A stretch of DNA of 35,755 bases from a bacterium (GTDB lineage: Bacteria; Patescibacteriota; Microgenomatia; Levybacterales; UBA12049): NCBI GenBank assembly GCA_030698775.1, contig JAUYMJ010000015.1, forward strand, positions 1-35,755, read 5' to 3'. Shown one piece after another: positions 26,479 through 34,778 of the stretch. The notes beneath the pieces were generated by a model. The model did no database searches, had not been told where the DNA came from, and saw only the letters and a list, made by a program, of their open reading frames with translations. Each line of letters begins with the position of its first letter. Within the stretch, counting starts at the first letter, position 1. A program made the translations under genes and the position numbers.

Positions 26479-28098
26479 CTACAGATCAGGGTGCGCTTGG
26501 TGGTTTCCATTCTTCAGATCACCTGAGAAGGTATACGTATTGACGCCATCTGAGATGACAATCCTTGCCGTATCATTCACTCCAGGTTCTCCATCATCAG
26601 TAAAGACCCATTTCGCAGTTGCACCGGATACACCGTTTAACCGACCAGTTCCTGTTCCTTTGTAGGTATCAAACCCAGCAACTGGTTGCTGCTCATCAAG
26701 AGCTGTATCTGAACAAACTGCTGTAGTCAGGCTCTCAAGATGGAACTTGTTACCTTTACCCCAGTTGACCTCGAGTCTGTTTGGTAAATCCGCAACATCA
26801 CAGTGGAGTTCAAACCCATGTTTGCCTTCCAACGTCGTTATGCCAACAGGGATCGTTCCTCCACCTGTCATCCGACCAGGCAATGATTCCCATTCTTTCT
26901 CTACCCGAACACAGTGTTTCTCACCATTCTCATCAGTAAAGCATGCTTCAATTACGTCTGTGCCAACTGTACCATTGCTGGTATACGTCCAGGATGTTTG
27001 ACCCGCTGCATCAGTATTGCAATTTGGATCAACACTACACTCACCTGGATCACTCACCTGTCCAGCGTTTGGTCCAGCAACAACTGAGAAGCTTACCAGT
27101 ACGCCTGATAGTGGATTGCCACCTTGCGTCACAGTTGCAGTCACCGTATGATCTGAACCAGATGGATTGCTCGCTGTTTTAGGATCCAATGTAATTTCTG
27201 GTGGAACAACTGGCGACACACACGTGCCTTCCGGCGCTTCTAAGACAGCAATTGCACCGGTAAAGAATTCTCTTGAAAGAATAGTTTCAAGTCCTTTAAC
27301 CACTGGTCCGCATTCGAGATCTTCATCACGCCCATCGACTGTCGAGAAAACACCAAGGAATGCTTTGGCAACTGGATCTACCATAACGATCTTGCTATCC
27401 CCGTTCGTTCCAGCAAACAAGGTACCGTCAAGACCAATAGTTAATCCACTGTTGTTGCAACCTTGCACTGGGTCTGGATTTGGGAATGGTTCTGTCAGTG
27501 GACAGACATCTGCTGGTGCAGATGTTAATGTCTCAAAGTCAATTGGGTCGTTCCCAGCTAATGTACCATCTTTTTTGTAGTGATGGATGTACTTATGGAC
27601 ATCAGGACTCAGATACAGCGTATCTGTCACCGTGTCAACTGTTAACCCGTCAAAAAAGGAGAGGTCACAGCCTCCATGTGGATCAACAAAGCTAAATCGC
27701 AGTGTTGCCACACCAGTGCTCATGTCGATACTCCATATACGACAAGCTGATACGCCAGCCGCATCTGGACCTATGTCTCCCCCCCACAGCTTATTCTCAT
27801 TTGTGTCCCAGGCAATTGCATCAACGGAGACTGGAGCACCAGCTGCATCTGCTGTCGCAACCACACCGTTATCTGCACCGGTTAGATCAGTCTTTCGAAT
27901 CGCCGATTCGCCCGAGCATGTGTAGAGGATATCGGTGCCATCAAATGCAACACCAATTCCACTACAACCTGCTCCTGCTGGTCCTGGAGGACTTATCGGT
28001 GGTTGCACCGGGTCTCCAGCTGCTGCGAAAGCGATACCAACTGCAAGAGCTAGCCCGACTAAACCTGCTGCTCCTGTTCCAATTAATTTTTTATACAT
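26479..28098 (-). CDS. Secreted multidomain protein: beta-propeller-like region, Big_1-type Ig domain, post-COAP-1-like C-terminal domain
   Basis: Signal peptide; repeated SKIVMVDP/KTDLTGAD modules; VTATVTQGGNPLSGVLVSFSVVAGPNAG; MTGGGTIPV...HGFELHCDVADLPNRLEVNWGKGNKFHLESLTTAVCSD. SD GGGAGGTGA. Confidence 0.75.
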   Translation of the reverse strand: MYKKLIGTGAAGLVGLALAVGIAFAAAGDPVQPPISPPGPAGAGCSGIGVAFDGTDILYTCSGESAIRKTDLTGADNGVVATADAAGAPVSVDAIAWDTNENKLWGGDIGPDAAGVSACRIWSIDMSTGVATLRFSFVDPHGGCDLSFFDGLTVDTVTDTLYLSPDVHKYIHHYKKDGTLAGNDPIDFETLTSAPADVCPLTEPFPNPDPVQGCNNSGLTIGLDGTLFAGTNGDSKIVMVDPVAKAFLGVFSTVDGRDEDLECGPVVKGLETILSREFFTGAIAVLEAPEGTCVSPVVPPEITLDPKTASNPSGSDHTVTATVTQGGNPLSGVLVSFSVVAGPNAGQVSDPGECSVDPNCNTDAAGQTSWTYTSNGTVGTDVIEACFTDENGEKHCVRVEKEWESLPGRMTGGGTIPVGITTLEGKHGFELHCDVADLPNRLEVNWGKGNKFHLESLTTAVCSDTALDEQQPVAGFDTYKGTGTGRLNGVSGATAKWVFTDDGEPGVNDTARIVISDGVNTYTFSGDLKNGNHQAHPDL

Positions 28099-28125
28099 AT
28101 TTTTTCTCACCTCCCTTCTTTTTTA

Positions 28126-28154
28126 AAAACAGCCAGGTCTGTTCTGGCTGTTTT
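28126..28154 (-). promoter_or_regulatory. Terminator-like hairpin in the 5' leader of the secreted protein gene
   Basis: Reverse strand AAAACAGCCA-gaacagacc-TGGCTGTTTT followed by T/A tract then GAAGGGAGGTGAG (SD). Perfect 10-bp arms. Confidence 0.7.
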
Positions 28155-28492
28155 AGGATAAACGAAAACATTTATTACGTGCACTCGTTGTTTCATAGAA
28201 TAATTGAAAAACAAGGAATTTCACGCTTGAGGACTTTCTAAAATAGTGAGGAGCCATATGGACAGTTAATAAAAAGATGGTATTACACTAAGAGTACTCT
28301 CGCTTTTTTTAGGTTGTCAAGTGTTATTTTTTAGCTTACCTCAGCAATATTTTTTGTGATAAAGTTGAGATAGTTCTTCCACAAGTTCGGAACCTTCAAT
28401 GTGTGTGAATCCCGACACTTCAAGTCATAATGTATCCTGAGTTCACGAAGAATGAGGCTGATTATAGCACGCTTTAGAGAGAAGCCTTGAGG

Positions 28493-29497
28493 TTACTGAT
28501 CTTCAGAGGTTTGAGGAGGAGTATCAATACCCATTTTTGCTTTAATATCTGCGATGTACAGATCTAATGCAGCCTGTTGATCTTCAAAAGGGATATCTGC
28601 ATGTGCTTCAGGGTTTGGATCACACCAAGACCTGTCTCCCCAAATTTTATCCCCTGAATCTGTAAGAAGAAGTGGTGATCCTTTTTCATCCGGCTCAAGC
28701 GTTTCCTGATTAAATAAACCTAAGCATACTCCGAATTGCCCAGATAAGTCTCCTGCTGGACCGTACTCCTCAGGATCTCTTGAGTCTCTTGTTACTCTAA
28801 TGCGAAACGGTGAACTGTAGTCGATTCTTTCTGGTTTCTCTCCATTTGGTTGGTCAGCTGCAACAGGGTCAACTTCTGTTGGCATTGGGTACCATCGATT
28901 GATTAAACCGTTCACATACTCTGTATAGGATTGATGCTCATCTGCTTTAGAAGAATTTGCAGTACTATCATCCCTATCTTCATTGCCAAGAGATGCAAAG
29001 AGCTTTCCGAGTTCGATTCTTGTTCCTCCACCTTTCCGAATAAACTCTATACCTCTTTCTTTTGCAGCGTCTTCCGTTGATCGGCTTATCCGACCCAAAC
29101 TAAAGGTGTCGCCTGACACAACAACCGTTCTTGCTCCTTGAGCCTGTGCTTCAGTATGCACATGTGGCCATAAGCCATCTTGTCTTGATGTAATAACTAA
29201 ATCGAATCTACCTTCGTTCAGTTGCTTCAGCGCTTCTGGAACAGTTGGGACTCCGACTACCTCATGTCCAGACTCAGTTCCCCATTTTGCATATTTCGTT
29301 CTCCAATCCTCATCTGGTTCCACCGTAAGAACTCTACTTGCTACAACCGACAAAGCCTCAGGGGTAGATGGCCTAAGTGCAGCAACAATGCCTGCAGCTT
29401 GAGGCATGAAATCTGACGGAGTAACATCGCTGAATGCTGGAATCTCACCTCCAAGAGGTGTTTGAGGAGCAGGAGAGTTGACAACTTCTATTGCCAT
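28493..29497 (-). CDS. Pseudo-receiver (CheY-like fold) domain protein of unknown function
   Basis: VLTVEPDEDWRTKYAKWGTESGHEVVGVPTVPEALKQLNEGRFDLVITSRQDGLWPHV...ARTVVVSGD follows receiver secondary structure. Start at MAIEVV after TTGCTA-17-TATAAG-aatcaa-ATG. Confidence 0.55.
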   Translation of the reverse strand: MAIEVVNSPAPQTPLGGEIPAFSDVTPSDFMPQAAGIVAALRPSTPEALSVVASRVLTVEPDEDWRTKYAKWGTESGHEVVGVPTVPEALKQLNEGRFDLVITSRQDGLWPHVHTEAQAQGARTVVVSGDTFSLGRISRSTEDAAKERGIEFIRKGGGTRIELGKLFASLGNEDRDDSTANSSKADEHQSYTEYVNGLINRWYPMPTEVDPVAADQPNGEKPERIDYSSPFRIRVTRDSRDPEEYGPAGDLSGQFGVCLGLFNQETLEPDEKGSPLLLTDSGDKIWGDRSWCDPNPEAHADIPFEDQQAALDLYIADIKAKMGIDTPPQTSEDQ

Positions 29498-29552
29498 TTG
29501 ATTCTTATAACACAGATAGGTTGCAATAGCAAGCTTTTCTTCATTCTTGGTG

Positions 29553-29611
29553 AAACCGCGTCGACTTCCCAGCGTTTGGAAGACCAACTATTCCACAGAA
29601 ACAGATGACAT
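29553..29611 (-). pseudogene. Displaced, frameshifted ychF 5' fragment, copy 4 (MSSVS/GIVGLPNAGKSTRF)
   Basis: ATGTCATCTGTTTCTGTGGAATAGTTGGTCTTCCAAACGCTGGGAAGTCGACGCGGTTT; one-base shift yields GIVGLPNAGKST. Preceded by TGCTATAATctcaaatATG. Confidence 0.85.
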
Positions 29612-29668
29612 ATTTGAGATTATAGCATGAAGTATTTTGCTGAAGAAATTAGAGAAAACGCAGTAAGA

Positions 29669-30241
29669 TTAAGCAGAAACTCTCACTGAAGGGGCTGGAG
29701 AAGTTGGAATTCTGGACCTATCAATTGGAACCATTAATGCGCCTTCAGGCAAAGGATACTGTCTTTGCCATGAAGGATATTCATAACCATTTGTAGAAAT
29801 GACACGCCTACTTTTGTCGGTTGATACGATCACAGAATTTCTACTATTATCATACTTTAGCGCCTCTCCACTTAAAAATACAGCAAATTCTCTTTCTGCA
29901 GGTGCATCCTCAGAACTGAAAACTTCAACTGGCATGAAACGAACGTCTGGCCTAAATCCCTCAAGTCCTATAGCTGTTAGAACGTTCCCACCTGCATGAC
30001 TCACAATACCCCCCTTGATTGGATATAATTTCCTACGCGCAGGTACGCCTCCTATTAATGCCTCCATTACCATAGGCTCACCTTCTGCATCCAACTCAAC
30101 TGAGTCCTTGCCATCAAGACAAAGTGCGACTGTCATTCCAGTCCACACTTGGTTTTCACTTAATAAGAGCCCATTGAATGGAAGTTCTTGAGGTTGCTCT
30201 GTTCCGCTCCCAATTGATTGTTCTTGATCAGGTTGTGTCAT
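29669..30241 (-). CDS. Orphan protein of unknown function
   Basis: Open frame MTQPDQEQSIGSG...VRVSA with plausible composition; no recognised family. Confidence 0.5.
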   Translation of the reverse strand: MTQPDQEQSIGSGTEQPQELPFNGLLLSENQVWTGMTVALCLDGKDSVELDAEGEPMVMEALIGGVPARRKLYPIKGGIVSHAGGNVLTAIGLEGFRPDVRFMPVEVFSSEDAPAEREFAVFLSGEALKYDNSRNSVIVSTDKSRRVISTNGYEYPSWQRQYPLPEGALMVPIDRSRIPTSPAPSVRVSA

Positions 30242-30491
30242 AACACTAAAAGCATTTGATACAAATAATCTAGGCTGAGGATACAACCTAAACCCTCAAA
30301 TGTCAATACTGAACCAGTTTCTCTAAAATATGATTTGAAGGTAGGTGGTTATTTTTTCAGGAGCCCTTCCACCATTTCTCACCAAAAGTGTACATTTAAA
30401 AGGAAGAATCAGCGAGGTTTTCGTTTTGTAATCCACTGAGGCTAATTATAGCAGACTAAAGCTGGAAGTGCGGCGTTTTGGAAAAGAGTGC

Positions 30492-31865
30492 TCACAAGGG
30501 CTGGTTTTCGTCCAGAACGTCTACCTTGTGGTCTGGATACCTTCCTATCCTCTCTTCTATACCTGTATGATCCAATAACCCCGTCGTCGTCCCGACATGC
30601 TCTATGACACTTGCAGCATTTGCAAGTCCCCACTGAATGCACTCAGTAACCGCCCTGTCTGATTCATACGCCCCCGTAAAACCGCTCGCGAATGCATCTC
30701 CCGCCCCTTCAAAACTGACAATGTGTGTCGGATATGGAGTCGCTTTATAGACTGCGCCATCCCTCTCCTTCACCAATACCGGATTGCCCGCATCAGTCAT
30801 GACAACGACCCTGGGGCCTCTCGCAACCTTGTGATACGACGGGGCATCAAACGGAGTAATCCCTGCCTCCTCATACTCAAAATATTTTCCGGCATTCTCA
30901 ATATTTTCCTTTTGCAGCCGCACTCTTTCATCATCGGACGGACGGATATGTTCCGCCTGCCGTATGAGTTCCACCGCGTCCTCAGATGGCGTCATCCCCC
31001 AACCTGCAACAAGCCCCTGTATCTCCTGCTTGTTTGCAAAGACGATCTCTGCAAACTGGAACAGATCGTAAACCGTATCCCTTTTCTCGGTAAGCTCCCG
31101 GTCTTCGGGATTGGCAAGCCAGTCGCTGAGAACCCGTAACTCTGATGAGCTCGGCATATATGCGACGGGTATTTCCGATACATACATGCTAGCCATAAAT
31201 GCATTGACTTCCTGCACAAAATCCGGGCCGTTTCCGGATTTGAATGCAAGAGCAGGAGCATGCTGGCTGTCACGTGGAATTCTCTCCAGCGTAAACGTAT
31301 GCACCACCATAGGCTTAGAGGAGAAGATGATTCTATCCGTATTCCCGCTCTCAGTCTGCATGGTGACGATGACACCGGTCGCCATAGGCCGCACTTCCTC
31401 ATCAGTCTCCGGAATCACCTCAATGCCGTCATGACGGATATCCTCTGCAGTTTCTTTGCCAACATCTGCGTAGAGTTCGATTGTTCCAATAGGAGGCACT
31501 TCGCGGGATCCTCCCTGCCGCAACCTGCTTAGCCCTTCGCTGACGTTTAACACGTTTCCTCCTCGTGTCTCTTTGTGCTCAATACTTGGAATTTTTCCAC
31601 TCATAATTTCTTCCACAATACCCGTCGTAAGGGGATCACCGTTGATAGGAACTTTACTCCCTAACTTTACGGGTACCATCTCTGTAATTCCTTTTTCATC
31701 GATGGGAATGGGAAAAACCGCGAAGTCTCCCGCAAGCTGCACAGGACCGTCCTTCGGAAGGAGATAATGGAGATCTTTTACTGCTGGTCCGACCAGCAGA
31801 AATGCCGGCTTCGCAGCCATACACGTGTCTAATTGGTCAAAAAATAATTTCTCCGTTGCGATCAT
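30492..31865 (-). CDS. Divergent PfkB/ribokinase-family kinase with inserted regions
   Basis: RGGNVLNVSEGLSRL, TDAGNPVLVKERDG, VSFEGAGDAFASGFTGAYE (PfkB signature). Promoter TATAGTactttATG. Confidence 0.75.
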   Translation of the reverse strand: MIATEKLFFDQLDTCMAAKPAFLLVGPAVKDLHYLLPKDGPVQLAGDFAVFPIPIDEKGITEMVPVKLGSKVPINGDPLTTGIVEEIMSGKIPSIEHKETRGGNVLNVSEGLSRLRQGGSREVPPIGTIELYADVGKETAEDIRHDGIEVIPETDEEVRPMATGVIVTMQTESGNTDRIIFSSKPMVVHTFTLERIPRDSQHAPALAFKSGNGPDFVQEVNAFMASMYVSEIPVAYMPSSSELRVLSDWLANPEDRELTEKRDTVYDLFQFAEIVFANKQEIQGLVAGWGMTPSEDAVELIRQAEHIRPSDDERVRLQKENIENAGKYFEYEEAGITPFDAPSYHKVARGPRVVVMTDAGNPVLVKERDGAVYKATPYPTHIVSFEGAGDAFASGFTGAYESDRAVTECIQWGLANAASVIEHVGTTTGLLDHTGIEERIGRYPDHKVDVLDENQPL

Positions 31866-31971
31866 AAAGTACTATAATAGGATAGCTCCCAAGTGAAACC
31901 CGCGTCAGTGACTCAAATCACGGGATTTTGAAGCGGAAATTGAACGTAAGCTGGCTGGGAGAGTGACATTT

Positions 31972-32205
31972 TCAGAAGTTCGAGGACTTTATAGAGGATG
32001 ACACCCGGCCAGAATACCGGTCTGATTCGCTATGTGTCATTTCACGTCCCGCCAAACCTGCATGGTCCGTTTCGGTGTGATTTTTTTCCTTCTTCGTCTC
32101 GACAAGTTGCATTCCGCATTTCGGACATGAACCAGGCTTATCCTGTTGTACCTCAGGATGCATCGGACACGTATAGATAGAGATAGTGCTCGTTTTAGAG
32201 TTCAT
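31972..32205 (-). CDS. Stand-alone heavy-metal-binding (YHS-like, CPMHPEV...CPKCGM) domain protein, possibly truncated P-type ATPase start
   Basis: [41 protein letters not shown]-terminus looks unstructured. Confidence 0.7.
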   Translation of the reverse strand: MNSKTSTISIYTCPMHPEVQQDKPGSCPKCGMQLVETKKEKNHTETDHAGLAGREMTHSESDRYSGRVSSSIKSSNF

Positions 32206-32215
32206 AGTTTAGGAT

Positions 32216-32908
32216 TTAAACCAGCTTCTTCCATTTTATATGTTCATAGATACTCGACCACAAAAATCCAAAACTTAACGCAAACAGTAGCTCCTCAAGC
32301 GGAATGCCTACAATCAGGATTCCCGAGATACCTTTAAGATTCCAGACCTTTTCTACATATCCTGGAGACATCGCAATCAGGATTAGGAAGTAGAAAAAAT
32401 AGAGTCCTAAGAAAAGAATAGCACTAACGATCATTTTTTTCTTTAAATCAGGCCTGCAGTACCAGGTGGCAAGACCACCAAGAATCATCGCAATAATAGC
32501 AATGTAAATAGGGTTAAATCTGGTTGTCAGTTCAAGAAGTATGAATATGATAGGAGCCGCAAGAATCGCCCAGAGATGATAGCGGTGGCGCGGGTCGTGG
32601 TGCGCCTGTGAAGGAATCTGTTCGTACATAGTATGGAAGATACGGTCATAGAGCACAACTGCAATACCTCCTATACCAAACGAAAAAATCAAGCTTTCAA
32701 TATCAAATCCTGTCCGAAGCGCGAGATTAAAAAGAGATGGCGGAGCCCAATACTCGGGCACAAACAATGGTTCGCTCAGTCCCAAGAGTGAAGTCAGCAA
32801 ACTGACAATAAGCATTTCTCGCTTCCTCTCTTTTGTATCTAAGGACAGGTAAGTAGCAAACCAGATACCGATGAGTAGTAAGCTCCAAATAAACCAGGAA
32901 TATTGCAT
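32216..32908 (-). CDS. Lycopene-cyclase-domain (CrtYc/d-type) integral membrane protein
   Basis: EPLFVPEYWAPPSLF, GIPLEELLFALSFGFLWSSIYEHI; about 7 TMs. Confidence 0.75.
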   Translation of the reverse strand: MQYSWFIWSLLLIGIWFATYLSLDTKERKREMLIVSLLTSLLGLSEPLFVPEYWAPPSLFNLALRTGFDIESLIFSFGIGGIAVVLYDRIFHTMYEQIPSQAHHDPRHRYHLWAILAAPIIFILLELTTRFNPIYIAIIAMILGGLATWYCRPDLKKKMIVSAILFLGLYFFYFLILIAMSPGYVEKVWNLKGISGILIVGIPLEELLFALSFGFLWSSIYEHIKWKKLV

Positions 32909-33409
32909 TTATAGCTCTCTTCTTTTTACCAGATAGATCATCGATACAACAACCAAAAATGATGAGATAAGGATTGGGACAAATACCGGACCGACCCACG
33001 GGGTTGGTAATAAAAAGAAAATATCAGGATCGGTAAAGCCTACAGGCCAATCGATGGTAAGTTTTAAAAAAACATAGTAGAAAATATCCCAAATACCAAA
33101 CGCCACAAAGAAAAAAGCAACCTGCTCTTTAAAGTTTTTACCTGCTGCAAGCAAAGCAACGGATCCTAACATGACTATCGTTGCCGCCTCGCGTATCCTC
33201 TCAATGTTTAAAATTGCAGTATTTGCAATTATCTTAACTGCGGTTTGAGGTTCAAGAAATGCAATTCCCGGAATCAAGAATAATATTTCCCGACTATTCA
33301 CAGGTGTTTGCGTTGCCCCTAATAGATGTCGAAGATACACAACAACCGCTGCCTCAACAAACGCAAAAGCGAGGGCAAATAGTACTACTTTTACGATTCT
33401 TCCCCTCAT
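32909..33409 (-). CDS. Multi-TM membrane protein partnered with the lycopene-cyclase-domain gene
   Basis: IREAATIVMLGSVALLAAGKNFKEQVAFFFVAFGIWDIFYYVFLKLTIDWP; abuts the next gene directly. Confidence 0.6.
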   Translation of the reverse strand: MRGRIVKVVLFALAFAFVEAAVVVYLRHLLGATQTPVNSREILFLIPGIAFLEPQTAVKIIANTAILNIERIREAATIVMLGSVALLAAGKNFKEQVAFFFVAFGIWDIFYYVFLKLTIDWPVGFTDPDIFFLLPTPWVGPVFVPILISSFLVVVSMIYLVKRREL

Positions 33410-33419
33410 ATGTTTATGC

Positions 33420-33629
33420 TTAATGGGTTCGCGCAGAAAAATGTTCCTTCGTGCCTTTTCGTTCGTCGGTTTCAGTCTTCATGCTCCCTCCCCCCATCAT
33501 CCACGAAGAGTTATTCATATGTGAAGAAAAATTGTTAGGGTCATCTGCATAGGCAAATACATGCTCCGGACCAGCGTCAATCACAGTTCTTTCCTCATAA
33601 TGTCTCGTAAATCTTTCTTCCGTTGCCAT
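33420..33629 (-). pseudogene. Truncated SRPBCC-family protein
   Basis: TVIDAGPEHVFAYADDPNNFSSHMNNSSWMMGGGSMKTETDERKGTKEHFSARTH: SRPBCC N-terminus only, ending abruptly. Confidence 0.7.
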
Positions 33630-33750
33630 ATTTTAAGTATTACAGATCCCAACTAAATACTCTATCGGAATTATCAATGTGAGAAATTGTCAAGGTTGTT
33701 GATCGAGTTCTTGTCTTATAGAAAAAGGTACAGATATATATTGTTATATC

Positions 33751-34305
33751 TTAAGATTCTCCACAATCTTCACTCTTTGATGCAACTTCTTGAATATGTT
33801 TCTTGGTAACGGCCCGAGAAAGGAAATTGTTAACATTATTACCATTACCTACAAATGCAACTAAACTATCATATGGCCAAATCGTGCTGTCTTGAAAATT
33901 AGTAACCTTTTTACCGTTTATATACGCTTCCACTTCAGCGTAATTGAGATCATATGTAATATTAGTAAACAAATCTTTCCATTTTGCCCCTCTCGCTTCA
34001 ACATGTACGACGTCACCTATACTGTCATGCAGATGGGCTTTTTCTCTTTGTGTATCTTCTTCAGAATCTTCATGGTTCTTTGCTTTGTCCAGAACACATG
34101 GCTTTATGCTCATGTATTTCTGATCAGAGAATGATACCTGCTGATTATCTTTGATAACAATAAACCCTGCGTGGTAGTGTACCGGCTTTTCAGGTAGTAT
34201 CTTATCTTTAACCAACGAGACAAACCATGCTAAGGAAATGAGGAATATTGGAACAGCAATATACAACAACCTCCTCATGAGTTTCGTGTTGTTCATCGCA
34301 ACCAT
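33751..34305 (-). CDS. Membrane-anchored His-rich extracytoplasmic protein, putative metal binding
   Basis: TM anchor; HYHAGFIVIKDNQQVSFSDQKYMSIKPC, REKAHLHDSIGDVVHVEARGAKWKDLFTNI. Confidence 0.6.
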   Translation of the reverse strand: MVAMNNTKLMRRLLYIAVPIFLISLAWFVSLVKDKILPEKPVHYHAGFIVIKDNQQVSFSDQKYMSIKPCVLDKAKNHEDSEEDTQREKAHLHDSIGDVVHVEARGAKWKDLFTNITYDLNYAEVEAYINGKKVTNFQDSTIWPYDSLVAFVGNGNNVNNFLSRAVTKKHIQEVASKSEDCGES

Positions 34306-34310
34306 TTCTT

Positions 34311-34574
34311 TTATTTAGCCCACCTGTTGTAGAGTACAATTGTCACGTAGGTTGTTACCCAAACCAAAACAGCCAGACTTACGCCTCCAAAAAGAAACGT
34401 TGCCATATCTATAGGTGCTACTCCCTTAAGGCTATCAACGCTAAATGTATGGAACCAACTTCTTGCAATACTAAAAAGGAAGTCAGGTGCGACAAGTGAT
34501 GCAACTCTGCAAACAACATAAAGCACAAGTATTACTGCCGTGCTCGCATTTGCAAATGCTTTTGCGTTTAACAT
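34311..34574 (-). CDS. DUF5676-family membrane protein
   Basis: MLNAKAFANASTAVILVLYVVCRVASLVAPDFLFSIARSWFHTFSVDSL. ATG at 34574 preceded by GAAGGGAGGTGAGAAGC. Confidence 0.8.
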   Translation of the reverse strand: MLNAKAFANASTAVILVLYVVCRVASLVAPDFLFSIARSWFHTFSVDSLKGVAPIDMATFLFGGVSLAVLVWVTTYVTIVLYNRWAK

Positions 34575-34591
34575 GCTTCTCACCTCCCTTC

Positions 34592-34759
34592 TTATTTATG
34601 CTTATGTCCACCCATCATGAACATCATCATGATTGGACAAATGAGTAATAAAGCAAAGGGAAGAATTCCCACGAAGTTATTCGCATTCGTGAAAAGCAAA
34701 ATCGCAAGCACTACAGCGATTCCGGCCCATATTTGCCACATTGTTAAGTACCCTTTCAT
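34592..34759 (-). CDS. 55-aa membrane peptide, DUF2933-like (absent from ORF track)
   Basis: MKGYLTMWQIWAGIAVVLAILLFTNANNFVGILPFALLLICPIMMMFMMGGHKHK-stop with upstream AGGAGGTGAGTGTC. Confidence 0.85.
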   Translation of the reverse strand: MKGYLTMWQIWAGIAVVLAILLFTNANNFVGILPFALLLICPIMMMFMMGGHKHK

Positions 34760-34778
34760 GACACTCACCTCCTTGTCG

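Noticed and set aside
27167-28241. Plus-strand ORFs (137, 112, 179 aa) opposite the secreted protein gene
   Set aside because: Shadow ORFs; the minus strand has signal peptide, domains, SD and terminator.
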